From the NCBI RefSeq assembly GCF_900112355.1, contig NZ_FOLM01000004.1, forward strand, positions 62,001 to 126,000: DNA of 64,000 nucleotides. Direction: 5' to 3'. Below, piece after piece: positions 1 to 6,942 of this stretch. Source of the stretch: Streptomyces aidingensis. Its GTDB lineage: Bacteria > Actinomycetota > Actinomycetes > Streptomycetales > Streptomycetaceae. A model generated the notes under the pieces. It saw nothing but the letters and a program-made list of their open reading frames with translations. It did not search any database and was not told where the DNA came from. Position numbers and translations under genes: made by a program. The stretch's first letter is position 1, and the number at the start of each line of letters is the position of its first letter.

Positions 1-1
1 G

Positions 2-568
2 GACACCCAGGCGACTCCGCCCGCGGTGCTGCGCCGGATGTGTGCGCACTGCCGGCAGTGGACCGGCGAGCCGGTCGTCGTCGGCGGGGTGGAGCGGAAC
101 TCCGGGCCGGGCTGGCCCGTCTACGCCTGTCCGGAGCATGCGCACCGTTACCGCGGCAAGGGGGAGCTCTGGGCGGCGTTGCTGGATCACGCGCTGGGCT
201 GCGCGAGTTGCAGGATCGACGGGGCGGACTGTGCGGTGGCCGGGGCGCTGCGGCGGGCGCATGCCGCGGCGGCCAGGGCCCGGGAGTCCGGTGCCGCGCC
301 GTTGCCTCCGGCCGCACCGCCGCTGCCGGAGGGCGTCGATCCCCGGCGGATGAGCCTGGTGCAGCTCAGCGGCCTGGTGTGCGCGCTGTGCCGGCAGGGG
401 CTGTGGGAGGACCGGCTGCTGGGCGTGTGGAACGAGCCGCTGCTGGGCGGCCGGGTGAGCGAGCTGCGGGCGTGCGCCGACATCGGGGCCTGCATGGAAC
501 GGTGCGCGGAACGCGGACTCCCGTGGCCGGGCGCCGCCGCCCCGTCCCACCCGGCCACGGACCAATGA
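2..568 (+). CDS. Hypothetical Cys-rich actinobacterial protein (5' end probably off the window)
   Basis: The reading frame is open from base 2, and neither the first GTG (base 26) nor the ATG at base 38 has a ribosome site, so the gene probably begins before the window. About 180 residues are visible. Cysteine pairs occur near the start (MCAHC), in the middle (CASC) and again (CALC, CADIGAC), and an Ala/Pro-rich linker lies around residues 85-105. The paired cysteines could bind zinc, but I do not recognise the family. Streptomyces genomes hold many such small Cys-rich proteins of unknown role. The stop overlaps the next small ORF by ATGA, suggesting co-transcription. Confidence 0.6.
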   Translation, partial: DTQATPPAVLRRMCAHCRQWTGEPVVVGGVERNSGPGWPVYACPEHAHRYRGKGELWAALLDHALGCASCRIDGADCAVAGALRRAHAAAARARESGAAPLPPAAPPLPEGVDPRRMSLVQLSGLVCALCRQGLWEDRLLGVWNEPLLGGRVSELRACADIGACMERCAERGLPWPGAAAPSHPATDQ

Positions 569-675
569 GCCACCGCCCCCGGCCGGGAGCGGCACCGGCC
601 GTCACCCTCCGGCTCCGCGTCGTCTCCGACGGTCAAGCGGTGGAACTGCACACCTTCCGCCACCCGTTGGAGTGA
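565..675 (+). CDS. Small ORF of 36 residues, translationally coupled
   Basis: This ORF starts at an ATG overlapping the stop of the previous gene (ATGA) and encodes 36 residues, with a Pro/Arg-rich start followed by a strand-like stretch (VTLRLRVVSDG) and the end HTFRHPLE. The only support is the coupling and high-GC codon use. No family is recognised, and it could equally be non-coding spacer. Confidence 0.3.
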   Translation: MSHRPRPGAAPAVTLRLRVVSDGQAVELHTFRHPLE

Positions 676-757
676 CGCACCTGGTGTGTCCGCCTGAGGT
701 AGGTCACGATAATGGCCCAGGACGTGAGGCGGCGGGCCGCTGGGAGAGGGCAGACGG

Positions 758-1282
758 GTGGGGCTGAACAGCGAAGTATGGCAGGGGCACTTCGCCGAAG
801 GGCTCGTCTGGGCGCTCTCCTGCGCGGCTGGGCTCAATCCGGGGAAGCGGAGTCTGGATGTCGACGGTGTAGACATCCAGATCGGCTTTCCCGGCAAGTC
901 GCGAACGATGCGCTATCCGATGATCGAAGCGCAGGTGAAGTCCTGCTGCAATCCTGCATTTGTCGGCAATTCTCTCTCCTATGTCATCCCCGTGAAGAAC
1001 TACAACGACTTGGTCGGGAGGGTAGGTGTTGAATTGCCGACAAGGCGGTATCTGTTCTTTGTGCACACCCCCTCGTCGAAGGCCGATTACGTGGTGTCGA
1101 GCGAGTCGTCAAGTAACTTTCACCACGCCATCTATTGGGTCGATTTGATGTGCCGCGAACCAGTCGACCCGGAACGTCAGGCGAGTAAGTCGGTTCATAT
1201 TCCCAGAGAAAATCTACTCACGGTCGACAGCCTGACATCGCTGGTCAAGGGCGAGGCTCCGAAGGATGTGGTTGGCGGATGA
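758..1282 (+). CDS. DUF4365 domain protein (Mrr-like putative nuclease)
   Basis: A 174-residue protein starting at GTG 758, with a GA-rich ribosome site (GGGAGAGGG) upstream. The order 'GVD' (Asp39) followed by 'IEAQVKS' (Gln59, Lys61) fits the DUF4365 pattern, which resembles the D-Xn-QxK active site of Mrr-type members of the PD-(D/E)XK nuclease fold. Nuclease activity is therefore plausible but unproven. Codon use is visibly less GC-biased than in neighbouring genes. The stop overlaps the ATG of the next gene, so the two are translationally coupled and probably act together. DUF4365 genes occur in defence islands and mobile regions, but nothing here proves a defence role. Confidence 0.75.
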   Translation: MGLNSEVWQGHFAEGLVWALSCAAGLNPGKRSLDVDGVDIQIGFPGKSRTMRYPMIEAQVKSCCNPAFVGNSLSYVIPVKNYNDLVGRVGVELPTRRYLFFVHTPSSKADYVVSSESSSNFHHAIYWVDLMCREPVDPERQASKSVHIPRENLLTVDSLTSLVKGEAPKDVVGG

Positions 1283-2433
1283 TGACCGACCTCAGAGGGT
1301 TCCACTTCGCTCAGGCCAGTGACCCGCAGCGAATCTCCCTTTACCTGATGTCTCGTGGATGGGTGCCGCGCGAGGAACAGGGCGGCACCTTGTGGATCTC
1401 TCATGACGAGTCCTACGAGGTCCTTGTGCCCGGCAATCGAGGGATGCGGGGATACGAGTCTCACATCCGCAACTTGTTCAAGACTCTCTCCGCAGCGGAG
1501 GGGCGTAGTGAGAGCCAGATTTCCCTCGAAGTCTCCATTGCCGACGCCGATGTCCAGTACGTGTGCACGGCGCCGGAAGCGGATCCCGGGACGACGCCCA
1601 TCGAAGAGGGTGTGCAGGCATTCGAAAGTCTGCGTCAATGGGTTCTGTCCGGTGCCGTGGCGGAGAGTGCGGGGCAGGTCCGGCTTGTCCAGCCTGCTCG
1701 TAAGCCCACCAGGGCGCTCGAATTCATGCGGAACGTGCGCCTGGGGCCAACCTTTGAGGGAAGCTATATTCTTACAGTCTACATTCCCATCCCTCCGAAG
1801 ATCGGGCAGACTGAACTGAGCCTGGATCATCCACAGATCAATGTGCTCCGCCAGCCGTTCGAGCGCCGCGTGTCACTCAAACTCATGGCGGCGACCAGAG
1901 GTGCTATCGACGCTGCTGATGAGGTTATCCAGCGGAGGGAAGGAATTGAAGCCTTTACTCGACGCGCCGGGGAGGGGGTCAATGCCAACCTTTGTGAAGC
2001 CCTTTCCGGATTCGCCTCAAGGGGAGGCGGAGAGTCCCGCATCGATTTCTCCTGGGCGTTGTCGCGTCCGGTGGAGCGAACCGACCCAATCAGGCTGAAC
2101 CGTGATCATATGGTGATCCTCCGGCAGGCGGCGCAGGAGATGAGAGCCGCGGAGCCGGAGGACGACGTGACCGTTGTCGGGGCTGTTGTCAGGCTTCACA
2201 GGGAGGGAGCGTCCGGGCCGGGCGAGGTCAGCATCGCGGGGATCATCGAGGACGGAACGAACGAACGGCTGCGACGTGTCTGGCTCGAACTGGCCGAAGA
2301 GGCTTACTCCCGGGCAACTCGCGCCCACCAGGACGGGGCGACCGTCTCCGTGGCAGGCAGCCTGGTGCGGCGGGGCAACAGGTACTACCTCCAGAACCCT
2401 TCGGGCTTCGCCGTCCTTCCGGACCCGCCATGA
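1279..2433 (+). CDS. Unknown 384-residue partner of the DUF4365 protein
   Basis: The gene starts at ATG 1279, inside the stop of the DUF4365 gene (ATGA). The protein has no signal peptide or membrane segment. I do not recognise a named family. The N-terminal third reads as a mixed alpha/beta domain. The last 90 residues (from about 295) contain alternating beta strands with glycines (VVGAVVRLHR, VSVAGSLVRRGNRYYL) that resemble an OB-like or small beta-barrel nucleic-acid-binding fold; this is an impression only. Codon use is less extreme than in flanking genes, as for its partner, suggesting the two arrived together. It converges on the condensation-domain gene with 16 bases between stops. 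Confidence 0.65.
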   Translation: MMTDLRGFHFAQASDPQRISLYLMSRGWVPREEQGGTLWISHDESYEVLVPGNRGMRGYESHIRNLFKTLSAAEGRSESQISLEVSIADADVQYVCTAPEADPGTTPIEEGVQAFESLRQWVLSGAVAESAGQVRLVQPARKPTRALEFMRNVRLGPTFEGSYILTVYIPIPPKIGQTELSLDHPQINVLRQPFERRVSLKLMAATRGAIDAADEVIQRREGIEAFTRRAGEGVNANLCEALSGFASRGGGESRIDFSWALSRPVERTDPIRLNRDHMVILRQAAQEMRAAEPEDDVTVVGAVVRLHREGASGPGEVSIAGIIEDGTNERLRRVWLELAEEAYSRATRAHQDGATVSVAGSLVRRGNRYYLQNPSGFAVLPDPP

Positions 2434-2449
2434 GGCACTGGGCGCGGGG

Positions 2450-3901
2450 TCATCGGTGGCAGGTGGTGCCGGCTTCGCGGGGGGCGGGGAGCGGACGGGG
2501 GGCGGTGGTGGCCGGGCCGCGGGCGGCCACGGTGAGGATGAAGGCGCGGAGCTGTTCGACGAAGAGGCGCATGTTGCGGCGGGCGGGGCCGGTGTCCGGA
2601 TGGCGGCTGGCGAACTGGAGGCCCTCGTGCAGCCTGGTCACCCAGGCGCACACCTGGTCGCCGTAGGAGACCCGGATCAGCCCGTACGCCTTGAGGTCCT
2701 GCCAGCGCTCGGAGCCGGGGGTGGACCGGGCGTCCACATAGGACACGATGGAGTACAGGTCCGGTGAGGTGGGGCGGAAGTCCGCGCCCAGCAGTTTGAG
2801 CACCCGGGCGATGGGGGTCCGGGACAGCGGGCGGTTCTCGCGGAGCGCGGCCCGGACCATGCGCAGGGCGCTGTCGAAGTCCCGCGCCCGGGCCACCGGG
2901 ATTTCCAGCGGCGCGCCGCCGACGTACCAGCCCACCGAATCGGACCAGCGGGACTGCGCCCGGGTGTGGAAGGGCACCACCGTGCGGTACACCTGCTGGC
3001 CGCCGAGCTCCCGCACGATCAGGCCGGTGGCCGCGAGAATGCCGACCAGGCTGCCGCCGTACGGGCGGCAGTACGCCTCGAACGCCGCCGCCTCCGCGTC
3101 CCCCACCAGCATTTCCTGCATCAGACGCTGGGCGGGCAGCGGGCCGGCCGGGTCGAGGCCGAGATCGACGGGGAAGTTCGGCAGCCTGCCGTCGCACCGG
3201 CCGATGAACTCCCGCCAGCGGGCCACGACCGTGTGCGTGTCGTCGATCCGGTCGGCGTCGGCCCGCTCGGTGGCGCAGAAGTCGACATAGCTGGTCACCG
3301 GCGCCGGGTCCATGGCCCGGCCCGCGCGGCCCGCCGCATACAGCTCATGGATGTCGGCGGCGATGCGCTGGATCGAGTAGGCGTCGACATTGGTGTGGTC
3401 GAAGGCCATGTAGACGCTGGTGCCGTCCTCCCTCACCACCGCGGTGTAGACGAAGTTGGGCCAGGTGAGCGCGTCCGCGCCGGTGTCGAAGCGTTCCTCC
3501 AGATACCGGGCCAGCTTGGCCGCCTCCGGGAACTCCCCGATCTCCGCCCGGTGCAGCACCACCGCGCCCGGCTCCAGCGTGAACCGGCGCAGCCCGCCGC
3601 CGCTCCACTGGAATCCGCTGCGCAGCGTCTCGTGGCGGAGCGTCCAGGTGTGCAGCGCGGCCTCCAGGACCTCCAGATCGACCGGCCCCGGCATGTCGAA
3701 GGCGGTGCCGAGCCAGGTCGGCACCGACAGGCCGTCCTGCCGCACGGTTCTCGCCGTGCGGATGTGGGACTCCTGTACATACGCGGGCGGCCGGGCGTCC
3801 TCCGGCAGGCCGGCCGCGGCCTCCACGGCCGCCGGATGCAGGGTCCACTCCACGAGACGTCCGGGCCGGATCTCGCAGCGGTGGATGTCGGTCAGTCGCA
3901 C
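2450..3901 (-). CDS. Stand-alone condensation-domain (acyltransferase-like) protein
   Basis: The GTG at 3901 is preceded by GGAGAG five bases upstream and gives 483 residues. Upstream in-frame codons lack a ribosome site. 'RHETLRSGF' (about residues 89-97) matches the early condensation-domain motif. 'DHTNVDAYS' contains the catalytic HxxxD (His169, Asp173), though Ala replaces the usual Gly after Asp. A later 'VPFHTRA' and 'SVGWYVG' fit core motifs of the fold. The family joins an acyl or peptidyl group to an amine or alcohol, as in NRPS C domains or PapA-type acyltransferases. No carrier protein or adenylation domain is encoded nearby, so donor and acceptor are unknown. It may modify a lipid or natural product made elsewhere. 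Confidence 0.8.
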   Translation of the reverse strand: MRLTDIHRCEIRPGRLVEWTLHPAAVEAAAGLPEDARPPAYVQESHIRTARTVRQDGLSVPTWLGTAFDMPGPVDLEVLEAALHTWTLRHETLRSGFQWSGGGLRRFTLEPGAVVLHRAEIGEFPEAAKLARYLEERFDTGADALTWPNFVYTAVVREDGTSVYMAFDHTNVDAYSIQRIAADIHELYAAGRAGRAMDPAPVTSYVDFCATERADADRIDDTHTVVARWREFIGRCDGRLPNFPVDLGLDPAGPLPAQRLMQEMLVGDAEAAAFEAYCRPYGGSLVGILAATGLIVRELGGQQVYRTVVPFHTRAQSRWSDSVGWYVGGAPLEIPVARARDFDSALRMVRAALRENRPLSRTPIARVLKLLGADFRPTSPDLYSIVSYVDARSTPGSERWQDLKAYGLIRVSYGDQVCAWVTRLHEGLQFASRHPDTGPARRNMRLFVEQLRAFILTVAARGPATTAPRPLPAPREAGTTCHR

Positions 3902-4150
3902 GGGCCTCTCCGTTCGCCTCGCCACCGGGCCCTGCCGCTTCGGCGGGGCTCGGTGACTCAAACGGACCAACGACCGGACCACTGCCGGGAAACGGCCCGC
4001 CCGCATCCCCTCCCCCAGCCGCCACGGAGATGCCCTTCCGGCCGCCTTGCACCCCTGTAATCACATGGTTGGGATACGTCGGGTACATGACAAATTACTC
4101 GCGTGTAACTCACGCTGCGGGTGGGGCCGGCGGGGCGGCCGGCCGGCGGA

Positions 4151-4369
4151 TCAGGCCCGGCCGGCGCCGCGCACCTGGAGGTGTTCCAGCAGGTGGGCGG
4201 TGGCCTCGGTGACGGCTTCCACGGCTTCCTCGAAGACGGCGCGGTTGTGCGCGGCCGGGGCGCGGAAGCCGGAGACCTTGCGGACGTACTGGAGCGCGGC
4301 GGCGCGGATGTCCTCTTCGGTGACCTCGGGCGTCATCGGGGCCCGGAGCGTCTTGATGCTGCGGCACAT
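4151..4369 (-). CDS. DUF2277 family protein
   Basis: A 72-residue protein. The start at 4369 gives the family's typical beginning MCRSIKTLR; the longer reading frame would add an atypical leader. 'VTEEDIRAAALQYVRKVSGF' and the closing 'EATAHLLEHL' fit DUF2277, a small helical family common in actinobacteria with no known function. It is divergent from the DUF2071 gene starting at 4426, so the 56 bases between them must hold both promoters. Confidence 0.8.
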   Translation of the reverse strand: MCRSIKTLRAPMTPEVTEEDIRAAALQYVRKVSGFRAPAAHNRAVFEEAVEAVTEATAHLLEHLQVRGAGRA

Positions 4370-4425
4370 GTTCCCCAGTGTGCACCGGGGCACCGACAGC
4401 CGGGCGGCCGTGCGAGGGTGGAGCG

Positions 4426-5208
4426 GTGTCCACCACAGAACACGGCCGGCCGGAGCCGGTGAGCGCGGAGCCGCCCGGCCCCCTCGGTCGCCCCCTGCTC
4501 ACCCAGCAATGGCTCGACCTGGCCTTTCTGCACTGGGAAGTCGATCCGGCCGAGGTGGCTCCGCTGCTGCCGCCCGGCACCGTCCCGGACACCTTCGAGG
4601 GCGCCGCCCATGTCGGGCTGGTGCCCTTCCGGATGCACCGGGTGGGCTGGTTCGGGCTGCCCGGCCTGCCGTATCTGGGCTCCTTCCCGGAGACCAACGT
4701 CCGGCTGTACGCGGTGGACGGCCAGGGGCGGCGCGGGGTGGTGTTCCGGTCGCTCGACGCCTCGCGGCTGATCCCGGTGGCGGTGGCGCGGGCGCTGTTC
4801 CGGCTGCCGTATGTGTGGTCGCGGATGACGGTGGTCCGCAGCGGCGACACCCTCAGCTACACCAGCACCCGGCGGTGGCCCGGGCCGCGCGGGACGGCCA
4901 GCCGGATCACCGTGCGCCCGGGGGAGCGGATCGCGGAACCCACCGCGCTGGAGCACTTCCTCACCGCCCGCTGGGGCATGCACGGCACCTTCTTCGGCGG
5001 CCGGACCTCCCACTCCTACCTGCCCAATGTCCATCCGCGCTGGCCGCTGCACCGCGCCGAGCTGGTCGAGTGCGAGGAGGAGCTGATCGGAGCGGCGGGC
5101 CTGCCGGGGGTGTCCGGGCCGCCGATGAGCGTGCTGTACTCGCCGGGTGTGCCGGTGCGGTTCGGCCGTCCGGCCCGGCGCCGGCCCGGCCCGACTCCCA
5201 CCCCCTGA
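4426..5208 (+). CDS. DUF2071 / YqjF family protein
   Basis: A 260-residue protein starting at GTG 4426, with GAGG and GGAG elements just upstream. 'QQWLDLAFLHWEVDP', 'LLPPGTVPDTFEG', 'VGLVPFRM' and 'LGSFPETNVRLYAV' are the conserved blocks of DUF2071 (YqjF-like), whose fold resembles acetoacetate decarboxylase. No enzymatic activity has been established for the family. The C-terminal 15 residues are Pro/Arg-rich and probably disordered. It converges on the DNA ligase gene 28 bases downstream and is divergent from DUF2277. Confidence 0.8.
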   Translation: MSTTEHGRPEPVSAEPPGPLGRPLLTQQWLDLAFLHWEVDPAEVAPLLPPGTVPDTFEGAAHVGLVPFRMHRVGWFGLPGLPYLGSFPETNVRLYAVDGQGRRGVVFRSLDASRLIPVAVARALFRLPYVWSRMTVVRSGDTLSYTSTRRWPGPRGTASRITVRPGERIAEPTALEHFLTARWGMHGTFFGGRTSHSYLPNVHPRWPLHRAELVECEEELIGAAGLPGVSGPPMSVLYSPGVPVRFGRPARRRPGPTPTP

Positions 5209-5236
5209 ACCGGGACGCCCGGCCGGCCCGCGGTGC

Positions 5237-6760
5237 TCAGCGCAGCAGCGCGCGGACCCGCTCCACGGTGTCGGCCTCGGCGGCGGGCTTGTCCTCGCGG
5301 TAGCGGACCACCCGGGCGAACCGCAGTGTGATCCCCTCCGGATAGCGGGGCGAACGCTGCACGCCGTCGAAGGCGATCTCCACCACCAGCTCCGGGCGGA
5401 CCCGCACCAGCCACCCGTCGTCGTCCACCGCCAGCTCACCGAGCCGGCGGGTCTGCCAGGCCAGCAGCTCGTCCGACAGGCCCTTGAAGGTCTTGCCCAG
5501 CATGGCGAACGAGCCGTCCGGCCGCCGGGCGCCCAGATGCAGATTGGACAGCAGCCCGGTACGCCGGCCGCTGCCCCGCTCCACCGCCAGCACCACCAGG
5601 TCCAGGGTGTGCACCGGCTTGACCTTCAGCCAGGAGGCGCCGCGCCGCCCCGCCGTGTAGGGGGAGTCCAGGGCCTTGAGAATGACGCCCTCGTGGCCGC
5701 GGGCCAGAACATCGTCCGCGAAGGCCCGGGCCGCCCGCCGGCCGGCCGGGCCGGACGGATCGGACACCGGCAGGCGGCGGACCCGGCGCGGCTCCGGCGC
5801 CACCCGCGCCAGGCGCGCGTGCCGCTCCCCGGCCGGGACGTCCAGCAGGTCCTGCCCGTCCACCCAGAGCAGATCGAAGAAGACGGGATGGACGGGCAGC
5901 ACGCCCCCGGCGCTCGCCACCCGGGAGGAGAGCTCCTGGAACGGGCGGGGCCGGCCGGTCGCCTCGTCCAGGGAGATCACCTCGCCGTCCAGCACCGCCG
6001 AACCGGCGTCCAGCTCCCGCGCCGCCCGGCACACCTCGGGCAGCCGCGCGGTGATCTCCTCCAGGGTGCGGGTGAAGATCCGGACCTCCCGGCCCGCGCG
6101 ATGGACCTGCACCCGGATGCCGTCCAGCTTCTCCTCGACGGCGCACGGCCGGCCGAGCCGGTCCAGGGCCTGATCCACGTCCGCGGCGGTCTGCGCCAGC
6201 ATCGGCTGCACCGGCCGGCCCACCTCCAGCCGGAACCGGGCCAGCGCGGCCGGGCCCTCGGCCAGCAGCGCACCCGCCACGGCACCGAGCGAGCCGCCCA
6301 GCATCACGGCGCGCCGCACCTCGGCCGGCCCGGCCCCGGCCGCCGCCGCCAGGCCCTCCACGGCAAGCGCGTCCAGCGCGCCCTGGCGCAGTTCGCCGGT
6401 CAGCAGCCGGACCAGGAACCGCTGCTCCTCCTCGGTCGCCGCGGACATCAGGCCGTCCAGCAGGGCGCGGCGGGCGGCGGTGGCGCCGCGGCCGGAGACC
6501 GCCGCGATCCGGCCCAGCGCCGCGTCGGTGTCCCGCACGGTGAGGGACGGCGCGGCGGCGGGCGGCGGCAGCTCGCGCAGCGAGCTCCGGCCGATACCGG
6601 TGCGCCGCTGCGGCAGCCGCCCGGCCAGATAGGTGCTGACCAGCGGGGCGTCGGCGGGCCCGGCCAGGGCGAACAGCCGGGCCAGCGCGGCGGTCTTGGC
6701 CGAGCGCGCCGCCGTTTCGGCCACCTCCCGGGAGGTGGCGGCGAGCTCCGCGAGCAGCAT
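5237..6760 (-). CDS. ligB: ATP-dependent DNA ligase, LigB type
   Basis: The enzyme seals nicks in DNA using ATP. The start at 6760 (MLLAELA) gives 507 residues, the usual LigB length; an ATG three codons earlier is possible. The catalytic lysine lies in motif I 'EEKLDGIRVQVHR' (Lys211). An N-terminal DNA-binding domain precedes it ('LTGELRQGALDALAVEGLA'), then nucleotidyltransferase motifs ('VLDGEVISL', 'GHEGVILKAL', 'SWLKVKP') and an OB fold ('GKTFKGLSDELL', 'IAFDGVQRSPRYPEGITLRF'). Actinobacteria also carry the essential NAD-dependent LigA; LigB homologues are accessory and their in vivo role is unclear. It stands alone and converges on the DUF2071 gene. Confidence 0.92.
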   Translation of the reverse strand: MLLAELAATSREVAETAARSAKTAALARLFALAGPADAPLVSTYLAGRLPQRRTGIGRSSLRELPPPAAAPSLTVRDTDAALGRIAAVSGRGATAARRALLDGLMSAATEEEQRFLVRLLTGELRQGALDALAVEGLAAAAGAGPAEVRRAVMLGGSLGAVAGALLAEGPAALARFRLEVGRPVQPMLAQTAADVDQALDRLGRPCAVEEKLDGIRVQVHRAGREVRIFTRTLEEITARLPEVCRAARELDAGSAVLDGEVISLDEATGRPRPFQELSSRVASAGGVLPVHPVFFDLLWVDGQDLLDVPAGERHARLARVAPEPRRVRRLPVSDPSGPAGRRAARAFADDVLARGHEGVILKALDSPYTAGRRGASWLKVKPVHTLDLVVLAVERGSGRRTGLLSNLHLGARRPDGSFAMLGKTFKGLSDELLAWQTRRLGELAVDDDGWLVRVRPELVVEIAFDGVQRSPRYPEGITLRFARVVRYREDKPAAEADTVERVRALLR

Positions 6761-6832
6761 GCGTCCCATGGTGGCGCGCGGCCGGTGGCCGCGCAGCCCG
6801 GCGGCGGACGGGACGGCTGCCGGGGCCGGGCG

Positions 6833-6908
6833 CCAGGGGCCAGGGGCCAGGGGCCAGAGGAGAGGACCAGAGGGCCAGGCGGCCGGAGGGCCAGGGGCCA
6901 GGGAGGGC
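6833..6908. repeat. Degenerate 7-bp CCAGGGG tandem array
   Basis: Three perfect copies of CCAGGGG run from 6833 to 6853, followed by degenerate copies (CCAGAGG, CCAGGCG, CCAGGGG) to about 6908. The array fills most of the space between the ligase start and the stop of the AfsR-like gene. It may be a simple slippage repeat. It sits upstream of the ligase and could affect its promoter, but nothing shows that. Confidence 0.7.
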
Positions 6909-6942
6909 CGCGGCGTCCGCGGCTCCGCGGCCTGCCCGGCCG

